From Halorientalis sp. IM1011 (GTDB taxonomy: Archaea > Halobacteriota > Halobacteria > Halobacteriales > Haloarculaceae), in contig NZ_CP019067.1 in NCBI RefSeq assembly GCF_001989615.1, positions 2,790,001 to 2,854,000 of the forward strand: a stretch of DNA of 64,000 bases. The letters run 5' to 3'. The notes beneath the pieces were generated by a model, which did no database searches, was not told the DNA's origin, and was given only the letters and a program-made list of their open reading frames with translations. The translations under genes were made by a program, and so were the position numbers. This document shows, piece after piece, positions 26,066 through 34,214 of the stretch. How positions within the stretch are numbered: the stretch's first letter is position 1; each line of letters opens with the position of its first letter.

Positions 26066-26314
26066 ATGACCGAACAGGAGAAGCGTCGGCGGATGCACGA
26101 TCTGGACGTGACCGTCTGGGTCGGGAAACACGGGGTCGAGGCCGTCGTCGAGGAGCTGTCGGACCAGCTCGACGACCGGGACATGGTGAAAGTCAAATTC
26201 CTGCGGGCAGCACGTGGTGGAACCACGACCGAGGACCTGGCCGAGGACCTGGCCGAGCGGGTCGGCGGTGACCTCGCCCGCACCCGTGGGCACACGGCGG
26301 TGATCGAGCGGTGA
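26066..26314 (+). CDS. YhbY/CRM-domain RNA-binding protein
   Basis: 82 aa single CRM domain (CRS1-YhbY), associated in other lineages with ribosome assembly and intron binding. Diagnostic pieces are the basic helix EQEKRRRMHDLDVTVWVGKHG (GKHG as the GxxG-type loop), followed by VVEELSDQLDDRDMVKVKFL and the tail TRGHTAVIER. The in-frame GTG-type extension at 26045 is ignored in favour of MTEQ. It overlaps the mechanosensitive channel gene by 4 bases (GTGA). Confidence 0.88.
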   Translation: MTEQEKRRRMHDLDVTVWVGKHGVEAVVEELSDQLDDRDMVKVKFLRAARGGTTTEDLAEDLAERVGGDLARTRGHTAVIER

Positions 26315-27195
26315 TCCCGCTCCAGTCGGCGAACACGTTCCTCGCGGACCAGCTCGCCAATATCGGCGTTCCCGCGGCCGGGGCAGTCGGCTCGGCCATC
26401 ACCTTTCTCGTGGCCTTTCTCGTCCTCTACGTGCTGGGACGGATCTTCGTCTCCCCCCTGATCAACCGGGTGCTGAAACGTCGTGACCTCGACGAGCACG
26501 CGCGCAAGCCACTCGTGAAACTCGTCCGCATCGTGACCGCCTTCGCCGCGGTCGCCATCGCCTTCACCTTCGCCGGCTACGGCAACATCCTCACCGCCAT
26601 CGCCACCATCGGCGCGGCCGCCACGCTGGCCATCGGCTTCGCGATGCAGGACGTCCTCGCGAACTTCGTCGCCGGCGTGTTCATCTACACGGACAAACCC
26701 TTCCGCATCGGCGACTGGATCGAGTGGGACGGCCACTCGGGCGTCGTCGAGGACATCTCCCTGCGAGTGACACGGGTCCGCACCTTCGACAACGAACTGC
26801 TGACCGTCCCCAACTCCCAGCTGACCGGCGGCGTCATCAAGAACCCCGTCGCCAAGGAGCAACTCCGCCTGAAGTTCCTGTTCGGCATCGGCTACGACGA
26901 CGACATCGACGAGGCGACCGAGATCATCGTTGAGGAGGCCGAGAACCACGACGGGATCATGGACGACCCCGAGCCCTCCGTCCGTCTGACCGAACTCGGC
27001 GACTCCTCGGTCGGTCTGCAATCGCGCATCTGGATCGACAACCCCAGCCGCGCCGACTTCGTGAAGATCCGCGGCGAGTACGTCACGGCCGTCAAAGAGC
27101 GGTTCGACGAGGAAGGCATCGACATCCCCTACCCGAACCGCACCATCGGCGGCGACATCCAGATCGAGAACACCGACGTCCTCACCGCCGACTGA
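26311..27195 (+). CDS. MscS-type mechanosensitive ion channel
   Basis: 294 aa, starting with GTG inside the stop of the YhbY gene. Transmembrane helices near 20-42 and 63-85 lead to the pore helix FAMQDVLANFVAGVFI preceded by TIGAAATLAIG, the classical Gly/Ala-packed TM3. The cytoplasmic beta-domain starts with IGDWIEWDGHSGVVEDISLR and TFDNELLTVPNSQL, as in MscS. It releases solutes on hypo-osmotic shock. The length is that of the small MscS subfamily. Confidence 0.93.
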   Translation: MIPLQSANTFLADQLANIGVPAAGAVGSAITFLVAFLVLYVLGRIFVSPLINRVLKRRDLDEHARKPLVKLVRIVTAFAAVAIAFTFAGYGNILTAIATIGAAATLAIGFAMQDVLANFVAGVFIYTDKPFRIGDWIEWDGHSGVVEDISLRVTRVRTFDNELLTVPNSQLTGGVIKNPVAKEQLRLKFLFGIGYDDDIDEATEIIVEEAENHDGIMDDPEPSVRLTELGDSSVGLQSRIWIDNPSRADFVKIRGEYVTAVKERFDEEGIDIPYPNRTIGGDIQIENTDVLTAD

Positions 27196-27234
27196 CAGTA
27201 CTCGGTTTTTCGCAGCCGTACGCTTCGCTCGCGT

Positions 27235-27310
27235 GATTGAAACCACTGGTGAGTCGCATTCGTCGCTCGCGGTTTGCGAGCGACAGAAGTGCTCCGACAG
27301 GGATTCGAAC
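27235..27310 (-). repeat. tRNA-Glu 3'-end repeat, distal copy
   Basis: 27290-27310 repeats the last 21 nt of tRNA-Glu exactly (discriminator base, acceptor strand, most of the T-arm). The 58 bases 27253-27310 are identical to 27477-27534, and similarity continues back to 27235. On the minus strand the tRNA end is followed by GTCGCTCGC-N5-GCGAGCGAC, a perfect 9-bp hairpin. Confidence 0.85.
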
Positions 27311-27412
27311 CACGCGAAAACGGACCCGTTCGTTTCACTCTCGGGTTGCGATTTCTCTACTTCAAATCCCTGGGGCGCCGCTTTTGCTGCTCACGGATTG
27401 TTCGCAGCAAAA

Positions 27413-27433
27413 TGCTCCGACAGGGATTCGAAC
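27413..27433 (-). repeat. tRNA-Glu 3'-end repeat, middle copy
   Basis: Exact 21-nt copy of the tRNA-Glu 3' end. Its flanks differ from the other copies, but it is again followed, on the minus strand, by a hairpin (TTTTGCTGC paired with GCAGCAAAA). Confidence 0.85.
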
Positions 27434-27457
27434 CACGGTCGGAGCAAACTCCTCCCT

Positions 27458-27534
27458 GATTCAAATCACCTGATGGGTCGCATTCGTCGCTCGCGGTTTG
27501 CGAGCGACAGAAGTGCTCCGACAGGGATTCGAAC
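27458..27534 (-). repeat. tRNA-Glu 3'-end repeat, proximal copy
   Basis: 27514-27534 is the 21-nt tRNA 3' end. The 58 bases from 27477 are identical to the distal copy, including the perfect GTCGCTCGC hairpin. It lies about 100 bases beyond the true tRNA 3' end. Confidence 0.85.
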
Positions 27535-27631
27535 TGAAGGAAGACGGTCGCTCACTTCGTTCGCGCTGCGACTTCCAGAGTTCCAATCCCTTTTTGGAGC
27601 TTTCGCTCCTCACCTTCGTTCGTCGCAGAAA

Positions 27632-27706
27632 TGCTCCGACAGGGATTCGAACCCTGGTCATTGCCGTGAGAGGGCAATATGATTGGCCGGACTACACCAT
27701 CGGAGC
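27632..27706 (-). tRNA. tRNA-Glu (anticodon CTC)
   Basis: 75 nt without encoded CCA. Acceptor stem GCTCCGA pairs with TCGGAGC; discriminator A. The D-arm reads GTGTAGTCCGGCCAATCAT, typical of archaeal tRNA-Glu. The anticodon stem TTGCC/GGCAA encloses loop CTCTCAC with anticodon CTC, decoding GAG. The T-arm is CAGGGTTCGAATCCCTG. No intron is present. Three partial copies of its 3' end lie downstream. Confidence 0.95.
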
Positions 27707-28213
27707 GCATCGGCTTCGGGCGTCGGTCACGCCCTCGGCGCGTCTACTCCACGGTAACCGCGAGTTGTGTTTAACAGTTCCGTTTCGAGACCACTGTGGG
27801 CCGGTGTACCAACGCCCCGTCGGTACCGGGATCGCGCGGTGACGTGGCCCATGTAGTATGGTATCAAATACCGAACCCTTGCCGACTCCCTCGGATCGAG
27901 ATTCCGATCCGGGGGGTAACCGAATCGAACGGGAACGTGGCCGGTAACGGGGTGGATGCGTCCGGCCCGTGTCGGGAGCGAGTCCGTCGCCAAGCGCCGA
28001 CCGGTCGGCCGGTTTCCCGCGAAAATACTCACACAGGACACTCTCGTACGGATACAGGTGGTTGTGGCGTGGGACGGCCGAGTGAGGATCGGCCAGTAGA
28101 GGGGGTCGGCGACTCCTGGGGGCGGCCCGTCACCGTCGAGCGGTGCAACTCTCGACGGGCGGTGGAGCCTGCGACGCCGCGTAGCCGACGGGACAACCAC
28201 GAAAGGGAACACC
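27707..28213. other. Gene-free stretch between tRNA-Glu and the 28214 gene
   Basis: No convincing protein gene on either strand. It holds the tRNA promoter side (tgtttaacag near 27767-27776), a strong hairpin at 27887-27916 (12 pairs including two G-T), a perfect 12-base palindrome ccgaccggtcgg near 27996, and probably the leader of the downstream gene. Confidence 0.6.
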
Positions 28214-28855
28214 ATGTACGACAAATCACTACTGGCGAAGAGTACCGGCGTCTCCCTCGGCGTGATCGCGGTCGTCGGCCTCCTCTTTCTGAGCACCGGG
28301 ACGGGCCTTGCCGTTCCGGTCGCCGGCATCGGCGGATTCACCATCGAGGCCGACAGCATCGAGGGCGACGACCTGGTCCTCTACCCCGACGTGGTCGAGC
28401 GTGACGAGGGGACCGACGCCCCGCAGGCGATCATGGAACTGCAGGCCAACCGGATCGAGGGTTTGCGACTCGTCAAGACCATCGACATGGGCGAGCTGTC
28501 GCTCGACGCCTTCGACGGCACCGCCCGCATCACGATCGAGTCCGGCGGCACCGTCGAGACCGATCAGATCCTGATCCGATCGACGGGACTGAACGCGAGC
28601 GAAGCATCGTTCAGCGGCCTCAGGATGCGGGGTACGGACTCCGACGACCTGACCGAGACGTTCCAGATCACGGCCCCCTCCGAACCGGTCGAGGGGAAGA
28701 CCGTCAGTCTCGACGGCGGTGAGAACCCCGGAATCGAGATGACCGACGCCGAAATCCACGCGACGTACCTCGCGACCAACCGCATCACGCTGCCGGAGCT
28801 AGAACTGCGCGTGCAGTACGACACCGACGACGACGGCGAGTACGAGTACGGATAA
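28214..28855 (+). CDS. Membrane-anchored secreted protein, possibly DUF6230-like
   Basis: 213 aa. A signal-anchor helix (about 14-38) is followed by GIGGFTIEADSIEGDDLVLYPDV and a beta-rich extracellular domain. The pattern of short strands alternating with ADRI/ANRI and LRLVKTIDMG is reminiscent of the actinobacterial DUF6230 family; this match is from memory and tentative. The ATG follows aaaggga, an adequate ribosome-binding site. The long leader-like region upstream carries hairpins. The function is unknown. Confidence 0.55.
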   Translation: MYDKSLLAKSTGVSLGVIAVVGLLFLSTGTGLAVPVAGIGGFTIEADSIEGDDLVLYPDVVERDEGTDAPQAIMELQANRIEGLRLVKTIDMGELSLDAFDGTARITIESGGTVETDQILIRSTGLNASEASFSGLRMRGTDSDDLTETFQITAPSEPVEGKTVSLDGGENPGIEMTDAEIHATYLATNRITLPELELRVQYDTDDDGEYEYG

Positions 28856-28901
28856 CACACGTCGCTGACGCGGCTGCGGCGGGCCGTCCGCGTTCCGCCG
28901 C

Positions 28902-30110
28902 TCACTCGTCGTCGAACGGCGAGCCGGCCGCGTCCGGCTCGTGTCCTTTGAGGCTGATGATGTTCTCCCGGCCGACCCGCAACTTGCTGATGTGCTCTTC
29001 GTCCTCCATGTCCGAGAGGAGCATGCTCACCTTCGATTTCGACCAGCCCGTCTCGTCGACGATGTTGGCCTGTTTCATCCGCCCGCCGTTGTCCTCCAGT
29101 AGCGAGAGGACCCGATCCTCGTCGGTCAGCAACTCCTCGTCGGGGATCGGAGGCTCCTGTGCTGCCTCGGTCTCCCCGCCGGTATCGGTCGCCGCGTCGT
29201 TCGTCGCCGCGTCCGCCGTCGCACCGGCGGTCGGCCCGTCCGGGTCGTCGCCCTCGGTCGTCATCGACCCGAACAGTCCGTTCCGCCAGGCGATGCCCGC
29301 GCCGGCACCGACAGCGACGACGAGGACGCCCGCGAGGACGAGCGGCAAGAGCCCGCCGTCGTTGGAGCCCCCATCGGAGTTCCCACCCGCCGTCCCGTCG
29401 CCGGCACCGACTGCACTCGGATCACCGGTCGTGAACACGACCTGCGGATTGCCGTCGGCGAACGACTGTGCCCCGTCCCAGCTGACGGATCCATTGGTCG
29501 TGCTGTCCGGTGGGGGGGCAGCCTGATCCGTCAACAGCGACAGATCGGGACCGGCCTCGAAGACGAGTTGCTGGCTCTCCCCGACGTAGAACTCGCCCTG
29601 GAAGACGTCACCGACGGTGACCCTGTCGCCGGACACTTGCGTGAAGTTCGTCCACAGGAACGACATCTCGACGATACCGGTGTCTCCTCGGGGATTCAGT
29701 CCGGCCGACCGCCGGAAGTTCTCGGCGGTCATGGTCCGGTCGGTCGCGTTGCTCCCGGCCGCCGTCAGCCCTCGCGCGCTGGTCCGGAACTTCGTCCAGA
29801 GATCGGTCTCCTGGCTCTCGAACTCGTCGGCGTACGTCTGGAAGTTCTCGCGCTGGGTGCTGTTCTGCAGGACACCGGTGAAGTGTTTGAACGTCCACCG
29901 CGCCGAACCGTTCGCGTACACCGTGACGACGAACTGCGTCGACTCGAACTGCTGTGGGGTGGCGAGCGCCCGGCCGTCGTCGGCCTGCATCGCGGCGCTG
30001 TCGACGTGGGTCGTCCCATCGCCGTCGACGGTGGCGACGGCTGGTCCCTGCCCGAGAACGGCCCCGAGCAGCAGGACACAGACGAAAGCGAACGAGAGCG
30101 GACGAGACAT
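28902..30110 (-). CDS. Membrane protein with extracellular sensor and cytoplasmic wHTH
   Basis: 402 aa. Order: signal peptide (about 1-26), extracellular beta-domain (about 50-215, similar to the haloarchaeal DUF7345 type), Gly/Ser/Asp linker, a transmembrane helix (about 240-262), Thr/Asp/Ala-rich linker, then a C-terminal winged-helix (about 320-388) with EDRVLSLLEDNGGRMKQANI and DETGWSKSKVSMLLSDM. This is a one-component transmembrane regulator: an outside signal would be passed to a DNA-binding domain. Targets are unknown. A TATA-like tttttatgg lies upstream on this strand. Confidence 0.78.
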   Translation of the reverse strand: MSRPLSFAFVCVLLLGAVLGQGPAVATVDGDGTTHVDSAAMQADDGRALATPQQFESTQFVVTVYANGSARWTFKHFTGVLQNSTQRENFQTYADEFESQETDLWTKFRTSARGLTAAGSNATDRTMTAENFRRSAGLNPRGDTGIVEMSFLWTNFTQVSGDRVTVGDVFQGEFYVGESQQLVFEAGPDLSLLTDQAAPPPDSTTNGSVSWDGAQSFADGNPQVVFTTGDPSAVGAGDGTAGGNSDGGSNDGGLLPLVLAGVLVVAVGAGAGIAWRNGLFGSMTTEGDDPDGPTAGATADAATNDAATDTGGETEAAQEPPIPDEELLTDEDRVLSLLEDNGGRMKQANIVDETGWSKSKVSMLLSDMEDEEHISKLRVGRENIISLKGHEPDAAGSPFDDE

Positions 30111-30224
30111 CTAGTGGGAGAAAGAACCCCCGGACTCCATAAAAACACTGTGTCTGTCCAATCTTCAGCGATGCCGACACGTCAAACGACCCGATGCTTT
30201 CCGGCGATTCGCCCATCCCCACCG

Positions 30225-30968
30225 TCAGGGAGCCAGCCGGTTCTTCCGGTTTTTCATGTGCTCGTCGTAGTACTCGAAGGTGATCGGACACCACTCCGCG
30301 GCGAGGTCGAGAATACTCTCGGTCATCTGACGAATCTCCCACTGGGCGTCTGCGGCCGCTCGCATGTCGGCGACGTGCATGAGCATCCGGACGTTCATCG
30401 ACATGACCATGTTGACCTCGGTGCCGATGGGCAGGACGAACCGGGCGTCCTCGGGCGGCATCCCGAGATCGAGCAGTTCCTGGTAGGACTCGACGGCGTC
30501 GGCGACCGTCTCCCGAAACACCTCCTCGCGCTTCTCGGCGGTCTCCTCGCCGACCGCGCCGCTCTGCTGGTTGCGACCCACCCAGTCCGGGTCGGTCGCC
30601 GACGGCGGCGTGACGACCATCTCGCCCTCGCGCACGTCGTCGGGGTCCACGTCGTCGAATGAGACGTAACGCATCGATTGGACGTCGAACGACACGTGTC
30701 GGTGCCGGGTGATCTGAGCCATGCAGGATCGGCTGATCCCTTTCACCGCGAAGGTGGCCTGGGGGTGCTCGAAGGGGCCGAAGTGGCCGTGATCGAGCAG
30801 GTGGCCGATCAGGGTCTCCTGTTTGTCCTCTAGAGAGTCTCCCTCGATAGAGTCCATGGTCTCGTCGAACGGCGTCTCGCCGACGAATTCCTCCATGTAG
30901 TCGTTGCGAGCCGCTTTGCAGATGAGTTCCTCAGGGTCCTCGGTGGCCTCGAGTAGACGGACCTCCAT
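30225..30968 (-). CDS. thyX: FAD-dependent thymidylate synthase
   Basis: 247 aa. Makes dTMP from dUMP with methylene-tetrahydrofolate and reduced FAD. The ThyX signature RHRHVSFDVQSMRY (R-H-R-x7-S pattern, with SMRY) is complete. GHFGPFEHPQATFAVKGISRS precedes it and the C-terminal NVRMLMHVADMRAAADAQWEIR binds substrate. The length is normal. It lies between the membrane wHTH gene and the cupin gene. Confidence 0.95.
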   Translation of the reverse strand: MEVRLLEATEDPEELICKAARNDYMEEFVGETPFDETMDSIEGDSLEDKQETLIGHLLDHGHFGPFEHPQATFAVKGISRSCMAQITRHRHVSFDVQSMRYVSFDDVDPDDVREGEMVVTPPSATDPDWVGRNQQSGAVGEETAEKREEVFRETVADAVESYQELLDLGMPPEDARFVLPIGTEVNMVMSMNVRMLMHVADMRAAADAQWEIRQMTESILDLAAEWCPITFEYYDEHMKNRKNRLAP

Positions 30969-31071
30969 ACCTCCACGCCGGAGCGGAGGGTGATAAATTT
31001 CCCTTCTCGACGACCGATGGCCGCGAGGAGCGCGCCGGCGGATTGAAAGCGGTCGCGGTCGAAGAGCGGAT

Positions 31072-31410
31072 ATGGCCTACGAGACTGCCTCGACCGACGA
31101 CGTGGAATCGGTGATCGACGGCGAGTACGGCGGCATGTGGTTCCTGAAGGAAGCGCTGGACACCGACGAACTCGGGCTGACGGTGATGCAACTGGAACCC
31201 GGTGCGAAGGGCAAGCCCCACGACCACAGCGACGACGGACAGGAAGAGGTCTACTGCGTGGTCGAGGGGGAAGTCGTCGTGGAGTTCGACGACGAGACCG
31301 TGACGCTTGCCGAAAACGAGGCCGTCAGAATCGACCCCGACCAGCGCCGTCAGCTCAGAAACGAGAGCGACGACCTGGCGCGACTGGTGCTCGTCGGCGC
31401 ACCGATCTAG
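31072..31410 (+). CDS. Single-domain cupin
   Basis: 112 aa. Cupin motif 1 is KPHDHSDDGQEEVYCVVEGE (two His and the Glu at the metal site) and motif 2 is ENEAVRIDPDQRRQLRNE. The usual second-motif His is replaced by Asp/Gln here, so metal binding may be altered. The binding or enzymatic role is unknown. Its TAG stop shares the palindrome CTAG with the stop of the convergent KaiC-like gene. Confidence 0.8.
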   Translation: MAYETASTDDVESVIDGEYGGMWFLKEALDTDELGLTVMQLEPGAKGKPHDHSDDGQEEVYCVVEGEVVVEFDDETVTLAENEAVRIDPDQRRQLRNESDDLARLVLVGAPI

Positions 31411-32075
31411 AGCGACTGCCAGTCCGTGGGGCCGTCGGTCAGTCCCATGACGCGGGCCTCGCGACCGCTCTCGCCGTCGCGGACCTCGACCAGGCCGTCG
31501 AAGGCCTGTTTGATGACCTGGATGGTCTGGTCGTCGTGGGCCCCGCTGTCGATGGTGAACACGCCGATGTAGCCCGCGGCGTCCAGCCGCGAGGAGAGGA
31601 CGTGACAGAACTTGAACACCGTCTCGCGGTTCGTGTAGGTGAGCATCGTCGACAGCGAGACCAGCGCCATCCGGCCCTGTTCTGCGCCCGCACCGTGGAG
31701 CGCTTCCAGACACTTCGTGATCCCGATCCCGATTCCCGTGAGGTCACCCGGCGAGGAGACCTTGTGGACGTACAGGCCGGGCGGGGTGTCGCCGTCGGCG
31801 AGGCCGCCGCCGGAGCCTTCGGCGCGGCAGTCGACGACGCCTAACTGGAGGTTCGAGACGCCGGCGACGCGGTCGCGGTAGTCTTCGACGATGGTCTCTG
31901 CGCTGTCACTCGTCGAGACGACCAGCGCGCCGTCGCCGTTTCGCGAGCCATCGGCCAGAATCTCCATCGCGAGGCTCTCTTTGCCAGTCATCGCCGGCCC
32001 GGAAATCAGGATACTGGTGCCCGGGCGGACCTCCGACACTGCCTCGTTCTCTAGAACAGATGATAGGTCGTACAT
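31407..32075 (-). CDS. KaiC/RAD55-like P-loop ATPase
   Basis: 222 aa, one RecA-like domain. The Walker A-like GPAMTGKES (26-34) is followed by strands GALVVSTSDSAETIV and RMALVSLSTML (Walker B region, where the acidic residue is not obvious). Such short KaiC-like proteins in haloarchaea commonly pair with two-component proteins. Here the ATG overlaps the stop of the HalX response regulator (TAATG), so the two are coupled. It probably acts as a signalling or scaffold ATPase; no partner beyond the regulator is known. Confidence 0.8.
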   Translation of the reverse strand: MYDLSSVLENEAVSEVRPGTSILISGPAMTGKESLAMEILADGSRNGDGALVVSTSDSAETIVEDYRDRVAGVSNLQLGVVDCRAEGSGGGLADGDTPPGLYVHKVSSPGDLTGIGIGITKCLEALHGAGAEQGRMALVSLSTMLTYTNRETVFKFCHVLSSRLDAAGYIGVFTIDSGAHDDQTIQVIKQAFDGLVEVRDGESGREARVMGLTDGPTDWQSL

Positions 32076-32659
32076 TACGTGTCCTCACTCCCGCCGATAT
32101 GCTGGATCGCCGCCACGAAGTCGTCGTCGTCTTTGACGCCGCCCATGGTCCGTGAGAGCTCCTCCTGCAGGTCGGCGATCCGGTTCTGTAGCTGTGCGTA
32201 TTCGTCGCTCTCCGCGAGTTCTGCGCCGCTCTTTGCCGTTTCGAGCGTGGCCTGCTTTTCGACCAGTGCGTAGTACTTCTGGAGCAGGCGGTCGTACGTC
32301 GATCGTTCGAGGAGCTTCTCGACGGTCTCTAGGAGCTCCCCGCTCCTGATCGGTTTGCTGAGATAGGCGTCGAACCCCATCTCCAGAATGTCGAAGTCGG
32401 GTTCGACGGCGGTCACCATCGCCACCCGACAGCCCAACTCCCGCTCCCGTATGCGTTCGAGCACCTCGTCGCCCGATAGCCCGGGCATCATCCGGTCGAG
32501 CAGAACCACGTCTACCTCCTCGTCGAGCTTGTCGAGCCCCTCGTCACCGTCCGCCGCGATCCGTACCTCGTAGTCGTCGGCGAGCCAGAGGTTGTAGGTC
32601 TCGGCGACGTCGGGCTCGTCCTCGACGATGAGCACGACAGGTGCTGCTGAATCAGTCAT
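32075..32659 (-). CDS. HalX-domain response regulator
   Basis: 194 aa. Receiver domain with acidic pocket E13/D14, phospho-acceptor D55 in VVLLDRMMPG, and K102 in YLSKPI. The C-terminal HalX domain (about 120-180) has ERSTYDRLLQKYYALVEKQATLE, the hallmark coiled segment of haloarchaeal regulators. It lacks a visible DNA-binding domain, so output is probably through protein contact, perhaps with the KaiC-like ATPase encoded immediately downstream with a one-base overlap. No histidine kinase is adjacent. Confidence 0.92.
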   Translation of the reverse strand: MTDSAAPVVLIVEDEPDVAETYNLWLADDYEVRIAADGDEGLDKLDEEVDVVLLDRMMPGLSGDEVLERIRERELGCRVAMVTAVEPDFDILEMGFDAYLSKPIRSGELLETVEKLLERSTYDRLLQKYYALVEKQATLETAKSGAELAESDEYAQLQNRIADLQEELSRTMGGVKDDDDFVAAIQHIGGSEDT

Positions 32660-32822
32660 CTGCGCTCCTGTACGCTTTTACCATTCCTCATACATAGCCC
32701 TGTGGGTCGACGGGCGCCGTCGATATCGGCGCTGGAATGCCCCGTTCGTGCGCCCGGGGCCGAACGTGTTCGCCCTGACCCGAAGCGACACGCAAAAGCC
32801 ACCGGTCGCTGTACCCCTCTCC

Positions 32823-33401
32823 ATGATCACGAACCTCGCACGCGGCGTCCGCGCGTTCACGAGCAACGTCTTCCTCGTCGAGGGGGACCGCACCGTGCTC
32901 GTCGACGCCGGCAACGAGTTCGACGTCGTGGGCGCGGCCCGCGAACACGTCGACGACGTTGACGCCCTCGTCATGACTCACACCCACCCCGATCACGTCG
33001 GCAACCTTCCCGACATCGTCGCCGAGTTCGACGTGGACGTGTGGGGCTACGACACGGACCAGTCCGGCGTCGACCACGCCATCGAAGACGACGAAACGGT
33101 CCAGCTGGGCGACCACGACTACCGCGCGCTCCACACCCCCGGCCACAAAGACGACCACCTCTGCTTTCACTCCGAGGCCGCAAGCACCCTCATCGCCGGC
33201 GACCTGATCTTCGCCAACGGCGGCTTCGGCCGGACCGACCTCGCCGAGGGGAACCGCGAAGTCCTGATCGACAGCATCGAGCGCGTTCGCTCGGTCGTCT
33301 CCGAGGACCTCGACGAACTGCACACCGGCCACGGCCCGAGCGTCCAGACCAACCCCTACCAGGACATCGAACTCGCCGCACAGGCCGCCCGGATGGGATA
33401 G
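32823..33401 (+). CDS. Metallo-beta-lactamase-fold hydrolase
   Basis: 192 aa from the ATG at 32823. The metal motif THTHPDH (52-58), then H108 in HTPGH and D127 in AGDLIF make a glyoxalase-II-like di-zinc site, and a late His (TGHGP) completes it. It is shorter than classical glyoxalase II, fitting the small archaeal MBL group. It may be a hydroxyacylglutathione-hydrolase-like thioesterase or a general esterase. The in-frame extension to 32628 has no support. Confidence 0.88.
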   Translation: MITNLARGVRAFTSNVFLVEGDRTVLVDAGNEFDVVGAAREHVDDVDALVMTHTHPDHVGNLPDIVAEFDVDVWGYDTDQSGVDHAIEDDETVQLGDHDYRALHTPGHKDDHLCFHSEAASTLIAGDLIFANGGFGRTDLAEGNREVLIDSIERVRSVVSEDLDELHTGHGPSVQTNPYQDIELAAQAARMG

Positions 33402-33413
33402 GTACTCGAAACC

Positions 33414-34214
33414 TCACTCCACCGCAGCAAACAGTTCCTCGTAGCCGCGTTCGTAGGCACTCGCGACCGCCGACGGATCCTCCCGTTCCTCGCTCGACAG
33501 CGCTGGAAGCGATGCCGACCCGACGGGGTCGATCAGGTCGACGACGGACGGGACGCGCTCCTCCAGCTGGCCTTCCTCGGGTCCACCGCTGGCGATGGAA
33601 CAGGCCTTGGTGTACCGCTCACCCTCGTAGATCCGGACGCGGGCCGGTTCCACGACGGCGACGGCGTCGGGCTCGAACTCCCGGAGCGGACGGGCCACGT
33701 TCCCGTAGGACTCGACCACTGCACGCTCGCGGTCGGCGATCCGGCCGGCGATGCCGTCCAGCGCGACCAGATGGAGGTTCCCCATCACCTCGTTCAACTC
33801 CGGGAGCGACGAGACGCTGATCGCCTCCTCCAGCGGGAGGTACTTCCGGACTTCAGGGGGAATCTCGACGGGCTCGTTGACCACGTAGTTCTCGGCCACG
33901 CGGTCGACGACGAACTCCCGATCCGTCTGCCCGAGCAGGCCAGCGCCCTCACCCGGCGACGGCCGCCAGAGCCGATGGATCGGATTGATGTCCTCGGGAT
34001 CGAGGTCGTCGGGGCTGGCCGCGGCCAGTCGCTTCGCGTCCTTGCCGAACAGCCGCCCCTGCTCGACGGCGTGGCTGTAGTCGTCGTGGTGGAACCAGTG
34101 GTCGTTGCCCGCGCGGGGTTTGAACCCCACCGCGTCGAGGTAGTCGAGCAGGCCGACGGTGAAGGTCGTCTTGCCCGCGTCGACTCTGTCCGCGCCGGCG
34201 ACGAGCAGTTTCAT
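33414..34214 (-). CDS. Archaeal P-loop ATPase/GTPase of unknown role
   Basis: 266 aa. Walker A GADRVDAGKTTFTVGLLDYL (about 7-26) resembles the deviant motif of dethiobiotin-synthetase/MinD-like proteins (D-x-G-K-T-T). FKPRAGNDHWFHHDDY follows and is strongly conserved-looking. VVALDGIAGRI could be the Walker B region. I know it only as an archaeal predicted ATPase without a proven function. It overlaps the DUF5827-like gene upstream by 4 bases, so the two may work together. Confidence 0.7.
   Translation of the reverse strand: MKLLVAGADRVDAGKTTFTVGLLDYLDAVGFKPRAGNDHWFHHDDYSHAVEQGRLFGKDAKRLAAASPDDLDPEDINPIHRLWRPSPGEGAGLLGQTDREFVVDRVAENYVVNEPVEIPPEVRKYLPLEEAISVSSLPELNEVMGNLHLVALDGIAGRIADRERAVVESYGNVARPLREFEPDAVAVVEPARVRIYEGERYTKACSIASGGPEEGQLEERVPSVVDLIDPVGSASLPALSSEEREDPSAVASAYERGYEELFAAVE

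Noticed and set aside
27233-27842. Several ORFs of 61-149 codons across the tRNA-Glu region, with repeated LRQGFEP / SDRDSNP / PTGIRT strings
   Set aside because: These strings are translations of the tRNA 3' end and its repeats. They are a known source of false hypothetical proteins.
27727-28404. Two overlapping ORFs of about 200 codons on opposite strands
   Set aside because: Basic, Arg/Pro-rich composition unlike the real genes here. The stretch is better read as promoter, leader and hairpins.
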